DNA of 64,000 bases from JAIVJM01 sp963816985 (GCA_963816985.1 CAWFMF010000004.1:3286001-3350000); one strand, 5' to 3'; positions 10,304-19,422 are shown, numbered from the stretch's first letter. Numbers and translations: made by a program. The notes: generated from the letters alone by a model not told the origin.

Positions 10304-10690
10304 GGCGTGCGGTGAACCTCCGAAGTTTTAGGGTGAGCAAGTGCGGATTATAGCCTCAACGGTTGACGTGCGTCCAACGGGGCAGACTTGCATTAATCAT
10401 TCCGCGCATTTGAAAGCGCGACTGAGGAAATCGTCTGAGGTGTAATCCATTTCGTATACGAGACGGTTCAGGACTCACGCCTCGCGCCCCAAGCCTTCTT
10501 GCGATTCGACGATAAAACGGTTGCATTTCGCCTTGAAAGGATTGCCCCGGCGCGTTGTTTGTTAAAGTGCGGCACGACGGGCGCGGGGCGAGCCTTTGAG
10601 GAACGGCTCTTGCTCGGTTTAAAGAGTGCGTCCATGAATTGTGGTGCGTCATTAAAAGAATCGAACGGAATTTAAGAGGAGACCCGAACC
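10304..10690. other. Intergenic region, divergent genes
   Basis: 387 bases between the minus-strand aminotransferase and the plus-strand glycine-zipper gene. It must hold both promoters, but I see no pair of boxes good enough to call. A 113-codon minus-strand open frame here has no recognisable features and is not called. An AAGAGGA ribosome-binding site precedes ATG 10691. Confidence 0.5.
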
Positions 10691-11296
10691 ATGACAACGA
10701 ACAAGATTTTGCCCGTCGCGCTCGTCGCCGCCCTGCTCGGCGGCACGGTCGGCGCTTTTGTGATGCGCCCCAGTAAGAGCGCGCCCGCGTCTGAGACGGC
10801 GCAGTTGACCAAGAGCAATCTGACGACCGACGCGAAGGCGACGGACGCGGCGACGCAGGCCGACGCCAACACGCTCGCCGAGAATGAGCTTAACGCCGAG
10901 ACGAGCAACATGACCGAGGCCGAGAAGGCCGCCTTCCGCGAAGGCTTCTCCGAGGGCGTCGAGGCCGCGCGCGAGACGGAATTGACGAAGACGAGCACCG
11001 TGACTCGTGCGGCTGCCCCGGCGGCTTCACGCGTTGTCTATCAGCCCGCACGTGCGCGCACCGTCCGTCGCGCGAGCGCCCCGCGCCGCGTCTACTACGA
11101 CTACGGCCAGCAGAAGGGCCGCTCATTCTGGCAGAAGCACCGTGACAAGCTGACGGTCGCGATGGGCGCGGGCGGCGGCGCTTTGATCGGCGGTCTGGCG
11201 GGCGGCAAGAAGGGCGCGGCCATCGGCGCGCTCGCGGGCGGCGGCGGCTCGGCGCTCTACACCTACAAGCTCCGCAAGCGGAACCGCAACTACTAA
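10691..11296 (+). CDS. Glycine-zipper membrane-associated protein
   Basis: 201 residues. There is a short N-terminal hydrophobic anchor (ILPVALVAALLGGTVGAFVM), an Ala/Thr/Glu-rich linker, an Arg/Tyr-rich segment, and a C-terminal glycine zipper (GAGGGALIGGLAGGKKGAAI, then GALAGGGGSALY). Such zippers insert into or line membranes and are found in lipoproteins and envelope-stress proteins; no enzyme motif is present. Ends KLRKRNRNY. The aspartyl-protease gene begins 18 bases downstream, so they are probably co-transcribed. The function is unknown. Confidence 0.85.
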   Translation: MTTNKILPVALVAALLGGTVGAFVMRPSKSAPASETAQLTKSNLTTDAKATDAATQADANTLAENELNAETSNMTEAEKAAFREGFSEGVEAARETELTKTSTVTRAAAPAASRVVYQPARARTVRRASAPRRVYYDYGQQKGRSFWQKHRDKLTVAMGAGGGALIGGLAGGKKGAAIGALAGGGGSALYTYKLRKRNRNY

Positions 11297-11314
11297 GCGG
11301 AACGGAAAAGTCTG

Positions 11315-12340
11315 ATGAGAAGAGGTCTGAAGACATCCGCCATCGGCGTGGCTTCGGCTCTCGTCCTCAGTCTGGTCTTCGTCGAATGGGCAGCTCCAAA
11401 GAGTCTTGGGGCTGCCCATTCGCTCGCCGTTAAGTTTTCAAACGGCGGCGTCGCTTCGAAACTGTTCGGGGCGGTCGGAGTCCAGCGAGTGGCGGGGCGG
11501 GAGGGCCGCGCGCTCCCTTCGCCCGTCGGCTTCCGCGAGTCCGAGGGGCGCGGCTTGCTCGTCCGGGCCTGGGTCAACGGGGCCGGGCCGTTCGATTTCG
11601 CTTTGGACACGGGCGCGGGCGCGAGCATCCTCTCGCCGAGAGTCGCGGGCGCGGCGCGGGTTGAGGTCGAGGCGGGCGGGCGCGGCATCGAGATTGGCGG
11701 CCTGAGCGGGGCGAGCCGCGCGGGCGGGCGCAAGGCATTCGTGCGCAGCCTCGCGGCGGGGTTTCGGGAGAACGCGCTGCCCGTGGGCGGCCTCTTCATC
11801 GTCGCCGAAGGTTTGCCGGAGGAAGTTGACGGTATCCTCGACCCGACCGAAGTCTTCTCGCCGCTCGGCTACGTGATTGACCTGCCGAAGGGCGAGTTGC
11901 GCGTCTTCGACCCACGACAGACGCCCCTGCGCGCGGGCGATGTGCCGCCGGGCGGGGCCGTCGTCCGCTGGCTCTCCGAGGGCGGCAGCCGACGCCCCTT
12001 CGTCATGCTCTCCGAAGGACGAAGGGCGCTCGTTGACACGGGTTCCGGCTACGGTCTGGCCGTCAACGCGGCGGCGGCCCGCAGCCTCGGCATCCTCGCC
12101 GAAGGCGGCAGGGAAGGCGGCGGCACGCGCGACCTCGCGGGCGGTCGTGTCGCCTCGCGGCGCGTGAGGCCCGCGACCGTCAGTCTCGGCCCGCTCGTCC
12201 TGCGCGGCGTCCCGACCGACCTTTTGCTTAACACGAAGAAAGGCGCTCCCGTCCTCTTGGGGCGCGACGCGCTCCGCCCCTTCCAGTTGACCTTCGATCC
12301 CGTCAACCGCCTCATCATGCTCCGGCCCGAAGAGGAATAA
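11315..12340 (+). CDS. Exported retropepsin-like aspartyl protease
   Basis: 341 residues with an N-terminal hydrophobic signal. Two aspartyl-protease half-motifs are visible: FALDTGAGASIL (residues about 90-100) and RALVDTGSGYGLAVN (about 235). Each has the catalytic D-T-G, as expected for a duplicated, pepsin-like arrangement of the retropepsin-like family (gag-polyprotein putative aspartyl protease). The C-terminus LLGRDALRPFQLTFDP fits the hydrophobic-hydrophobic-Gly that ends such domains. Likely periplasmic. Substrate unknown. It follows the glycine-zipper gene closely and is followed directly by a heptad hairpin. Confidence 0.85.
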   Translation: MRRGLKTSAIGVASALVLSLVFVEWAAPKSLGAAHSLAVKFSNGGVASKLFGAVGVQRVAGREGRALPSPVGFRESEGRGLLVRAWVNGAGPFDFALDTGAGASILSPRVAGAARVEVEAGGRGIEIGGLSGASRAGGRKAFVRSLAAGFRENALPVGGLFIVAEGLPEEVDGILDPTEVFSPLGYVIDLPKGELRVFDPRQTPLRAGDVPPGGAVVRWLSEGGSRRPFVMLSEGRRALVDTGSGYGLAVNAAAARSLGILAEGGREGGGTRDLAGGRVASRRVRPATVSLGPLVLRGVPTDLLLNTKKGAPVLLGRDALRPFQLTFDPVNRLIMLRPEEE

Positions 12341-12440
12341 AGGCGAAAGTAAAAAGGTAAAAGGCAAAAGGGAATAGTGGGCGACGGGCGTTCGGTTCGC
12401 TATCTCCTTTTTGCCTTTTACCTTTTGCCCTTTTCCTTCC
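12341..12440. repeat. Heptad repeat hairpin H3
   Basis: Left arm begins one base after the protease stop and has 7-base steps AAAGTAA, AAAGGTA, AAAGGCA. The right arm at about 12405-12438 is its complement (CTTTTTGCCTTTTACCTTTT). The loop is about 30 bases. The left arm is nearly the same sequence as the arm split by the IS at 37495. Confidence 0.92.
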
Positions 12441-12476
12441 TGTGAGGTGTCAGCCGAGGCGGGGCTAATGATTGCG

Positions 12477-12505
12477 TTGACAACGCTTACGGGCGCGGGT
12501 AACAT
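12477..12505 (+). promoter_or_regulatory. Sigma-70 promoter for the MerR gene
   Basis: TTGACA (12477-12482), 17-base spacer, TAACAT (12500-12505). It lies 118 bases upstream of the MerR-family ATG and just after heptad hairpin H3. Confidence 0.6.
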
Positions 12506-12622
12506 GTGGGCCGGTTCGGCTTCCCTGCCGCTGACTCCGTCGTGCGGCTCGTGCTTCAACCAGACAGTCTCAGCCAGCTCAAGTAACGTCGGTTCGGCCT
12601 CGACGAAAGGCTTCCGCACAAG

Positions 12623-13153
12623 ATGAACCGGGCGGCCATCTCCATCCCCGAAAAGCTCTTCTTCAAGATCGGCGAGGTGTGCGACATCTGCGGGGTGCAG
12701 GCGCACGTCCTGCGCTACTGGGAGTCGGAGTTTCCGATGCTCGCGCCGCAGAAGAACCGCGCCGGGCAGCGCACCTATCGCAAGCGCGATGTCGAGATGG
12801 TCTTGCGCATCAAGGAACTGCTCTACGAAGACCAGTACACCATCGCCGGGGCCAAGAAGAAGCTCACGAACGAGCTGCGCGGGGCGAGCAAGCTCAAGGT
12901 CGTCACCCCGGAGATGAGCGCGCAGCCCTCGAACGCCCCGACACTCGTCCCGCCGCCCGACTCAATCACGGAAGAATCGCCCGCGCCCGCTGTGCGCGCG
13001 CCAGAAATTTCGTCCGAGAGCGAGCCCGAACACGAACCCGAAGTCGAACTCACGGACGAGCGCCGCGAAGCCCTCCGACGCCTCCGCCAGCAGATGCGCG
13101 ACCTCCTCTCGCTCCTCGACGCGGACAACACGCGCAACGGCGCGCGTCGTTAG
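12623..13153 (+). CDS. MerR-family transcriptional regulator
   Basis: 176 residues. The N-terminal winged helix-turn-helix (FKIGEVCDICGVQAHVLRYW, then ESEFPMLAPQKNRAGQRTYRKRDV) is typical of MerR proteins. The rest of the DNA-binding domain runs to about residue 90. The C-terminal half is Pro/Glu-rich, ending in a helix (EALRRLRQQMRDLLSLL) that could dimerise. There are no effector-binding cysteines as in metal-sensing MerR proteins, so it belongs with the short MerR group that often accompanies ihfA/tRNA genes. A tRNA-Pro gene follows 62 bases downstream but has its own promoter. Confidence 0.88.
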   Translation: MNRAAISIPEKLFFKIGEVCDICGVQAHVLRYWESEFPMLAPQKNRAGQRTYRKRDVEMVLRIKELLYEDQYTIAGAKKKLTNELRGASKLKVVTPEMSAQPSNAPTLVPPPDSITEESPAPAVRAPEISSESEPEHEPEVELTDERREALRRLRQQMRDLLSLLDADNTRNGARR

Positions 13154-13175
13154 CCGCCGCCTCCCCCCGCCGCAT

Positions 13176-13204
13176 TTGACCAAATAAATTTTTCCGGAGA
13201 TACT
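13176..13204 (+). promoter_or_regulatory. Promoter for tRNA-Pro
   Basis: TTGACC (13176-13181), exactly 17 bases, GATACT (13199-13204), predicting transcription from about 13211, five bases before the mature tRNA. Confidence 0.6.
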
Positions 13205-13215
13205 AAACGCCATCA

Positions 13216-13289
13216 CGGGATGTGGCGCAGCCTGGTAGCGCGCTCGCTTGGGGTGCGAGAGGTCGCTGGTTCGAATCCAGTCATCCCGA
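13216..13289 (+). tRNA. tRNA-Pro (anticodon GGG)
   Basis: Full cloverleaf. The acceptor stem is CGGGATG (13216-13222) paired with CATCCCG (13282-13288), with discriminator A at 13289. The D-arm is GCGC..GCGC. The anticodon stem CTCGC/GCGAG holds loop TTGGGGT, with anticodon GGG at 13250-13252. The T-arm has TTCGAAT. CCA is not encoded. It reads CCC/CCU codons. Confidence 0.97.
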
Positions 13290-13295
13290 TGACCC

Positions 13296-13335
13296 AAAAA
13301 AGGCTTCCGACTTAATGAGTCGGAAGCCTTTTTTG
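13296..13335 (+). terminator. Rho-independent terminator of tRNA-Pro
   Basis: Stem AGGCTTCCGACT / AGTCGGAAGCCT with a 5-base loop and a run of six T. The A-run on the other side could make it work in both directions, also serving the convergent CAP-domain gene. Confidence 0.92.
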
Positions 13336-13373
13336 TCATGTGGCGATGCGGACGCTGAACCCGCCCGTGAGGT

Positions 13374-14120
13374 TTAGAACTGAGTCGCGCCGGAAGGAGT
13401 TTGCCGCTTGGTCGCGGGGCTCTTGGTGTTGGCGGGCTGCTGTCTGGGCGCGGCGCGTTCGTTGAAGCCCCCGGCGAAGGTGACGACGCAGAGGGGGCCT
13501 TCCTTGTGGGTGCCGCAGGCGACGCCTGCGACCTTGAATCGTGGGTCGAAGATGCGTTGGCGGTGGCCGCGGTTGGCGACGCCGTCGTCAATGAGGAGCG
13601 TGATGATGCGCTCGCGCGCCGTCTGGGTGCCGTAGGAGAGGTTCTCGCCGATGGGGTCGGCCCACGTGCCGAAGCGCTCGACGCGCGCCTCGCAGAAACT
13701 CCCGTCCGCGCCTTTGTGGCCGGTCGCGCCGGTCGAGCCCTGATCGTTGACCAACTCCTTCGCGCCCGCACACATGCCCTTCGAGAGTCCGAGCGGCGGC
13801 AGCGGCTTCGCGGCGCGCAGGAAACGGACGGCCTCTTCGAGCGCGACCGTGCCTTCCTGCGTCAGCAAAGACGATTGCCCCGGACGCCGAAGCTCTTTGC
13901 CGACGAACAGCGGTCGCGTCTGTTCGAGGTAGTCAGCGTAGCGCGCGGGCGCGGTGCGCGCGAGGTTGATCTCCTGCAAGACCTCCTGTTCGAGAGACGC
14001 GAAGGAGGCGGCGTTACCCGTCACCAACTGCTGCGCGGGCGCTTGGAGGGCGGCGAAGGTGAAGAGCAGTGCGAGCGCGTAGACGAGTCGCGGGGCGAAG
14101 CCGTGGGGGCGGCGAGGCAT
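13374..14120 (-). CDS. Secreted CAP-domain (SCP/PR-1-like) protein
   Basis: 248 residues. A signal peptide (ALALLFTFAALQAPAQ) is followed by a CAP domain: EINLARTAPARYADYL, then a helix with SKGMCAGAKELVND, GENLSYG, NRGHRQRIFDPRFKVAGVAC, and a terminal VVTFAGGF. The bacterial CAP signature HR..IFDP and the GEN motif are clear. Bacterial CAP proteins are extracytoplasmic and mostly of unknown function. The C-terminus is Pro/Thr-rich and lacks a sorting signal. It is transcribed toward the tRNA terminator. Confidence 0.9.
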   Translation of the reverse strand: MPRRPHGFAPRLVYALALLFTFAALQAPAQQLVTGNAASFASLEQEVLQEINLARTAPARYADYLEQTRPLFVGKELRRPGQSSLLTQEGTVALEEAVRFLRAAKPLPPLGLSKGMCAGAKELVNDQGSTGATGHKGADGSFCEARVERFGTWADPIGENLSYGTQTARERIITLLIDDGVANRGHRQRIFDPRFKVAGVACGTHKEGPLCVVTFAGGFNERAAPRQQPANTKSPATKRQTPSGATQF

Positions 14121-14492
14121 TCGAGAGACCTCCTGTCGGAAACTTAATTTGTTTGGAAGAACGGCGGCGTCCCCTCGTCGGGCGGAAGGGACTTTGTTGA
14201 CGGCGCGTGCCGGGAAGTATTTATCTCAATATGCGCTCCGAGGTCAATACCCGTGGCGGGTCGCAGGGCAAGACCTCTCGGTTCCGGCCCCCGCGCATTT
14301 CTAATGATGGCGGTCTGCGAACACCGTCTCCGTCAAAGTGAGCTTGTGAACGGAGACCGGAAAGGGCGTCGGAGGCTTTACTGCTCACGCAGATGTTTCC
14401 CGCCACGTTCTGATATGCTTACCGCCAGTCCATGACGCGTTAGTGTTGCGCTCGGCACGGCGCTCAAAAGCTTTGACTGAAGGAGACGGAGT
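14121..14492. other. Intergenic region between divergent CAP gene and two-component system
   Basis: 372 bases. A TTGACG-17-TTTATC pair at 14197-14225 and an extended -10 TGATATGCT at 14411-14419 face the response regulator, neither strong. An AAGGAGACGGA ribosome-binding site precedes its GTG. No gene or RNA recognised. Confidence 0.45.
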
Positions 14493-15176
14493 GTGCGGAT
14501 TTTGCTGGTCGAGGACGAGCCGGACGCCGCCCGGATGCTCGCCAAGGGACTGCGCGAAGAAGCCTACGCCGTGGACGTTGCGGGCGACGGCGAGCGGGCT
14601 TTGGAGCAGACGCATTTCAACGACTACGACCTCATCGTCCTCGACGTGATGCTGCCGCGCAAGGACGGGTTCGAGGTCTGCCGTGAACTGCGCGCGGCGG
14701 GCTCTGCCATCCCCGTCCTGATGCTCACGGCCCGCGACGCGGTCGAGGATAGGGTCGCGGGCCTCGACTCAGGGGCCGACGACTACCTCCCGAAGCCGTT
14801 CGACTTCGAGGAGCTGCTCGCGCGCGTGCGCGCTCTACTGCGTCGCAGGCCCGCGCTCTACCCGGAGGTCATCAGCGTCGCCGACTTGTCCATTGACACC
14901 CGTGCGCGCCGGGCGCTGCGCGGGGGGAAGGACCTGGAACTCACGGCCAAGGAGTACGCGCTGCTGGAATACCTCGCCCGCCGCGCCGACGAGGTGGTGG
15001 GCCGCGCCGACATCTCCGAGCACGTCTGGGACGAATCTTACGACCCCTTCTCGAAGGTCATTGAGGTCTTCATCCAACGCCTGCGCCGGAAGGTGGACGA
15101 CGGCCACGCGCTGAAGCTCATCCGCACGCGGCGCGGCGAGGGCTACACACTGACGGCGGAGGGGGCCGATGATTAA
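14493..15176 (+). CDS. OmpR-family response regulator
   Basis: 227 residues from GTG 14493, preceded by AAGGAG. The receiver domain (1-115) has the acidic pair in VEDEPD, the phospho-accepting aspartate in LIVLDVMLP near residue 51, TAR at the switch threonine and LPKPF with the conserved lysine. The C-terminal winged-helix (about 125-222) ends in the typical VIEVFIQRLRRKVD and TRRGEGYTL. It overlaps the downstream sensor kinase by eight bases, so the two are translationally coupled and form a cognate pair. The stimulus cannot be inferred. Confidence 0.95.
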   Translation: MRILLVEDEPDAARMLAKGLREEAYAVDVAGDGERALEQTHFNDYDLIVLDVMLPRKDGFEVCRELRAAGSAIPVLMLTARDAVEDRVAGLDSGADDYLPKPFDFEELLARVRALLRRRPALYPEVISVADLSIDTRARRALRGGKDLELTAKEYALLEYLARRADEVVGRADISEHVWDESYDPFSKVIEVFIQRLRRKVDDGHALKLIRTRRGEGYTLTAEGADD

Positions 15177-16584
15177 CACGGTCAGGAGCCGCCTGACGCT
15201 CTGGTACGTGAGCGCGCTCGCGCTCATCCTCGTCGTGTTCGGCGTCGCCGTCTACGTCATGCTGTCGCGCGCGCTCCACCGGCGCGTGGACGAGGCGCTA
15301 CGCTCGACCCTCGAAATCTCGATCACCTCGCTGACGCACGACGCGCAGGAAGGGCAGTCGAGTCGGAGCGCCGCGCAGAGCACGACCGCCGAGCTGTCCC
15401 ATCCTCAACAGGCGATGATGATCTTCGACGACGCGGGGCGGCTGCTTGCCGAGCACCCCTACGAGGAAGACCTCCACATCCGCCTGCCCGACCTCGGCGC
15501 GATACCCGCCGACGAGGTCTACCTCTACACGGTCGCGGAGGAGTCGGACGCGGACGACCATCACCGCCTCGCGGTGCGCAGGGTGCGGATACCTCCGGCG
15601 GACACGCCGTACATCATCCTCGCCAGCCAGCCGCTCGAAGCGGTCGAAGACGAGTTGCAGTCGCTTCGGGAGATACTCTACTTCGCGACTCCGGTGGTGC
15701 TGCTCTTAGCGGGCCTCGGCGGCTGGTTCCTTGCCCGTCAGGGCCTCGCGCCCGTCGCCGCGATGGCGAGGAGCGCGCGGCAGATTGAGGCCGGGAGTCT
15801 CGACCGTCAACTGCCGGTCGCCGACCCGCGCGACGAACTGGGTCAACTCGCCACCACCTTCAACGAACTGCTCTCGCGGCTCGACTCGGCCTTCGACGAG
15901 CAGCGCCGGTTCATGGCCGACGCCTCGCACGAGTTGCGCACCCCTCTGTCGGTGATGAACACGGCGGCGGGCGTGACGCTCAAGAAAGAGCACCGGGACG
16001 AGGAGGAGTACCGCGAGGCGCTTCAGATGATGGCCGAGCAGACGCGGCGACTCTCAAGGATCGTGCAGGACATGTTCATCCTCGCGCGCGCCGACGCGGG
16101 CCGCTACCCCCTCCGGCGGCGGACTCTCTACCTGAACGATTTGCTCAACGAGGTCGCGCGCGCCGGAGGACTCTTGGCCTTCGACAAGAACGTGACCGTG
16201 GAGTTGTCCAATCTGCCCGAAGCGGCCTTCCACGGCGACGAAGACCTGCTCCGCCAGATGGCTATGAATCTGGTAGATAACGCCGTCAAGTTCACGCCCG
16301 CGGGCGGCGTCGTCAGGCTGGGCTTGGAGCGGCGCGGCGAGGAGTACGTGCTCTCGGTCTCCGATACAGGTCCCGGCATCCCCGCCGAGGCGCGGGCGCG
16401 CGTCTTCGAGCGTTTTTTCCGCGCGGACAAGGCGCGGTCGCGGGCCGAGGACGGCGGCGCGGGCCTCGGCCTCGCCATCGCCAGATGGATCGCGCGGGCT
16501 CACGACGGCGATCTCGAACTGGCCGACTCGGACGGCACCGGTACGACCTTCACCGTCCGGCTCCCCCTTCTCACCCGTAATTGA
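15169..16584 (+). CDS. Sensor histidine kinase
   Basis: 471 residues. TM1 (about 13-35), a roughly 130-residue periplasmic sensor region, TM2 (about 168-190), then HAMP. DHp has the H-box FMADASHELRTPLSVMNTA (phospho-histidine near 255). The ATPase domain has NLVDNAVKFTP (N-box), DTGPGIP (G1) and GAGLGLAIARWI (G2). The layout is that of CusS/QseC-like class I kinases. Partner of the upstream OmpR-type regulator. The sensor region shows no known domain. Confidence 0.95.
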   Translation: MINTVRSRLTLWYVSALALILVVFGVAVYVMLSRALHRRVDEALRSTLEISITSLTHDAQEGQSSRSAAQSTTAELSHPQQAMMIFDDAGRLLAEHPYEEDLHIRLPDLGAIPADEVYLYTVAEESDADDHHRLAVRRVRIPPADTPYIILASQPLEAVEDELQSLREILYFATPVVLLLAGLGGWFLARQGLAPVAAMARSARQIEAGSLDRQLPVADPRDELGQLATTFNELLSRLDSAFDEQRRFMADASHELRTPLSVMNTAAGVTLKKEHRDEEEYREALQMMAEQTRRLSRIVQDMFILARADAGRYPLRRRTLYLNDLLNEVARAGGLLAFDKNVTVELSNLPEAAFHGDEDLLRQMAMNLVDNAVKFTPAGGVVRLGLERRGEEYVLSVSDTGPGIPAEARARVFERFFRADKARSRAEDGGAGLGLAIARWIARAHDGDLELADSDGTGTTFTVRLPLLTRN

Positions 16585-16687
16585 CTGCACATCCAACACT
16601 TCAGGCGTTTACCGCCCGTTTACCATCAATCCGCTATGCTTCGGAATTGAATTCGCCGTCAAGGGGTTTGTCTGAGGGGGGAAGTTT

Positions 16688-17647
16688 ATGAGTTACAAAG
16701 TGAAGATAATTCTGCCGGTCGTCGGGCTGCTATTACTTTTGGGGTGCGCCGCCGTGGCGGTCGTCCGGGAGGCCGGGAGGGAGTCGTCGCCGACGCACGC
16801 GGCCCCGTCCGCCATCGTCTCGTCCTTCACGGGCGGCACGTTCGAGGCGTCGGGCGTGGCCCACGTCCACGGCACCGACGGCGTGCTCTTCGTGGACGAC
16901 GGGCGCACGGACGAGGTCTTCTGGATGAGGCTCGGCGAGGGGCACAAACAGGCGGGCGCAATCAAGGCGGTCAGGCTCGGCGCGAGCGTCATTGACCTCG
17001 AAGGCATCACGACTGACGGTACGCACTTCTATGTCGTCGGCTCGCAATCGAAGTCGAAGGGCGGCGACCTGGCCGGTCTCGTGCGCTTCCGTTTCGACGC
17101 GCAGGGCGAGCGGGCCGAGGGCTCCGAAGTCGTCTCCGGGCTGAAGCGTTTCCTCGCGGAGAATGTCGCCGAGTTGCGCGGGATGAGCGACAGAAAGTAC
17201 AAGGACGGCGGCATCAACGTCGAGGGCTTGGCGTGGGACGCGCGCGGGCGTCGGCTCCTGCTCGGCCTGCGCTCGCCCGTCCTGGACGGGCAGGCGCTCG
17301 TCGTGCCGCTGCGCCTGCGCGACCCGCGCGGCACATTCTCTGAGAGCAACCTCGAAGTGGAAGGCGCGAAGGCCATCAGGCTGCCGCTCGGCGGGGCGGG
17401 CGTCAGGAGCATCGAGTACGACGACCGCGCGCAGGCGTTCCGCATCATCGCGGGCGCGGGGCCGAACTCCGAGAAGCTGGACTTCAAGCTCTGGGAGTGG
17501 GACGGCGACGCCGCACGGCCCGCGCTCCGCGAGACGGGCGCGTTCGACCGCAAGCTCAAGCCCGAAGGCATCACGCGCGTCTCGTCGGCGGGCCGCGACT
17601 TTACCTTCATCGTTTTTGACACGAGCGGCTACGCGGCGACGGATTAG
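16688..17647 (+). CDS. DUF3616-like lipoprotein
   Basis: 319 residues. N-terminal hydrophobic stretch with a lipobox-like LLLLGC suggests a lipoprotein, though signal peptidase I processing is not excluded. The rest resembles DUF3616 proteins: DGVLFVDDGRTDEVFWM, DLEGITTDG, NVEGLAWDARGRRLLLGLRSP, KPEGITRV. The repeated 'EGI/EGL' strands suggest a beta-propeller. Enzymatic role unknown. It sits 103 bases after the histidine kinase on the same strand, so it could be part of the regulon or sensing apparatus; that is inference from position only. Confidence 0.8.
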   Translation: MSYKVKIILPVVGLLLLLGCAAVAVVREAGRESSPTHAAPSAIVSSFTGGTFEASGVAHVHGTDGVLFVDDGRTDEVFWMRLGEGHKQAGAIKAVRLGASVIDLEGITTDGTHFYVVGSQSKSKGGDLAGLVRFRFDAQGERAEGSEVVSGLKRFLAENVAELRGMSDRKYKDGGINVEGLAWDARGRRLLLGLRSPVLDGQALVVPLRLRDPRGTFSESNLEVEGAKAIRLPLGGAGVRSIEYDDRAQAFRIIAGAGPNSEKLDFKLWEWDGDAARPALRETGAFDRKLKPEGITRVSSAGRDFTFIVFDTSGYAATD

Positions 17648-17709
17648 GAAATCGAATCCGTCCCGAAGAGCGCGTCAGAGCCGAGCGCCGTCGAATGCGC
17701 GTGAGAGTT

Positions 17710-18729
17710 TCAGTTGCCGCGCCCGGCCAACAGTTGCTGGAGGGTCGCGGCGGATTCGGGCTTGAGGGTCTTGAGGGCGTTCAACTGCTCAGTCGCGGCG
17801 TCGCGGTTGCCGTGCTTGACGTGAAGAAGCGCGAGGCTGTAACGCGCGTCGGCGTCATTCGCGTTGATGGCGATGGCCTTGCCGTAGGCGTCGGCGGCTT
17901 CCGTGTCGCGGCCCAGCTTGCCGTAGGCGTTGCCGAGGTTGAAGTAGGCGTCGCCGTCCTGCGGGGCGAGGCGGACGGCCTCGGCGAAGGCTTTCGCGGC
18001 CTCCTCGTTCTGGCCGAGGCGGTCGAAGACGTTGCCCGCTTGAAAGTGCGTGTTCGGCTGGTTCGGGTTGAGGCGGATGGACTCGCGGAAGGCTTCGGCG
18101 GCCTCCTTGTACTGTTCGAGCCGGACGTGCGAGTCACCGAGGAGGAAGTAGGTCTCCGCGTCCTTCTTCGAGATTTTCTTGAGCGCGGCGACGGCCTCAC
18201 GAAACTTCCCGGCCTTGAAAAGCTCTTTGGCGGGCTCGTTCGGGAGCAGCTTGTCTACCTCGCGTTTGGCGCGCTCGGCGTCGGCTGTCCGACCGAGTTT
18301 GGCGTAAACGTCGCGCAGCTTGTAGTGAGCTTCGGCGTGCTGCGGGTTGATGCGGGCGGCCTGCTCGAAGGCTTCGGCGGCCTCCTTGTCTTGTCCGAGG
18401 CCGAGGTGCGCGTCGCCGAGACGAGTGAAGGCGTCGAAGTCCTTCGGGTTGCGGGCGACGGCCTGCCGGTACTCTTCGGCGGCCTCTTTGAATTTCCCCT
18501 GCGCGAGGTAGGCGGTCGCGAGGTTGTAGCGGGCGTCGGCGTCTTCGGGGTTCTTTTGCGCCTCGGCGCGCAGTGTGTCCTCGGTCATCTCGGTCATGCC
18601 GGGAGGGACTGTCGGGCTCGCGTTCGCCGCCGCTTTGTCGGGCTGCGTATTGCTATTGCTCGCTTGCTTACAAGCAAGCATGGGCAGGAAGAGGCTGAAG
18701 GCTGAAAGGGTCAGGAGTATTCGTTTCAT
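17710..18729 (-). CDS. TPR-repeat lipoprotein
   Basis: 339 residues. The lipobox FLPMLAC at residues about 14-20 is followed by a low-complexity linker and about seven tetratricopeptide repeats, for example ARYNLATAYLAQGKFKEAAE, AFTRLGDAHLGLGQDKEAAE and AYFNLGNAYGKLGRDTEAAD. TPRs form helical scaffolds for protein-protein contacts. A lipid anchor places it at the inner or outer membrane facing the periplasm. No partner is suggested by the neighbours, and it is transcribed toward the DUF3616 gene. Confidence 0.88.
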   Translation of the reverse strand: MKRILLTLSAFSLFLPMLACKQASNSNTQPDKAAANASPTVPPGMTEMTEDTLRAEAQKNPEDADARYNLATAYLAQGKFKEAAEEYRQAVARNPKDFDAFTRLGDAHLGLGQDKEAAEAFEQAARINPQHAEAHYKLRDVYAKLGRTADAERAKREVDKLLPNEPAKELFKAGKFREAVAALKKISKKDAETYFLLGDSHVRLEQYKEAAEAFRESIRLNPNQPNTHFQAGNVFDRLGQNEEAAKAFAEAVRLAPQDGDAYFNLGNAYGKLGRDTEAADAYGKAIAINANDADARYSLALLHVKHGNRDAATEQLNALKTLKPESAATLQQLLAGRGN

Positions 18730-18908
18730 CGGGCGCGTCTCGTTATGAAGTCGGATTGATTAAGTTCGAGCCGTAGCATTGTAAACGTCGCCCCGGCCCG
18801 GAGCGCAAGCGGGCTCAAGGGTTTTGAGTTTGCGGCAGTCGGATGAAGGTTCGCGCGGCGGGAAAGTTTGGAAGTCGTCTGTACGGAGGCAAAGGCTTGC
18901 GCCGTCTT

Positions 18909-19334
18909 TCAGTCCTCCAACTCGGCGATGACGATTTCGTTGGTGAGCGTTTTATGCACGGGACACTTGTGTGCGATCTCTTGCAGGCGCGCGTGCTGCT
19001 CTTCGTCGAGCGGCCCTTCGACCGTCACCTTGCGCTCGATGCGGTGGGCGTAGCCCTCTTCGGAGTGCGTGCATTCGGCGCAGTCTTTGGCGTGGATGCG
19101 CTCTTGCCGGAGCCGCACCGAGACGCGCTCGACGGGCCAGCCCTTGCGCCGCGCGTAGAGCATGACCGTCATCGAGATGCAACTGCCGAGCGCCGCCAAA
19201 AGAAGCGTGTACGGGTCTGGCCCCGCGTCCTCGCCGCCCAACTCCTTTGGCTCGTCCGTCACGAACGTCTGCCCCTCGCCATAGCGCACTTCGTTCCGCA
19301 GGTTGGAGAGGGATGTCACGGTCACTTCGCTCAT
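18909..19334 (-). CDS. OsmC/YhfA-type peroxiredoxin-like protein
   Basis: I start at ATG 19334 (MSEVTVTSL), giving 141 residues; the open frame extends upstream without a better ribosome-binding site, while GAGGAG precedes this ATG. OsmC-family hallmarks are GPDPYTLLLAALGSCISMTV, with one redox cysteine, and IAHKCPVHKTLTNE, with the second. These two cysteines reduce organic hydroperoxides in characterised OsmC/Ohr proteins. A third cysteine pair (KDCAEC) in the middle is extra. Cytosolic. Convergent with no near neighbour. Confidence 0.9.
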   Translation of the reverse strand: MSEVTVTSLSNLRNEVRYGEGQTFVTDEPKELGGEDAGPDPYTLLLAALGSCISMTVMLYARRKGWPVERVSVRLRQERIHAKDCAECTHSEEGYAHRIERKVTVEGPLDEEQHARLQEIAHKCPVHKTLTNEIVIAELED

Positions 19335-19422
19335 GGCGTTCAACTCCTCGGAAACTAAAGATGTCGCAAGGCTAAGACCGGCAAAGTTATCTCGTTTATG
19401 CCTTTCGGGCAACGGGCGCGCG

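Noticed and set aside
10356..10697. 113-codon minus-strand ORF in the gap before the glycine-zipper gene
   Set aside because: No ribosome-binding site, no motif, overlaps the start of a real gene on the other strand.
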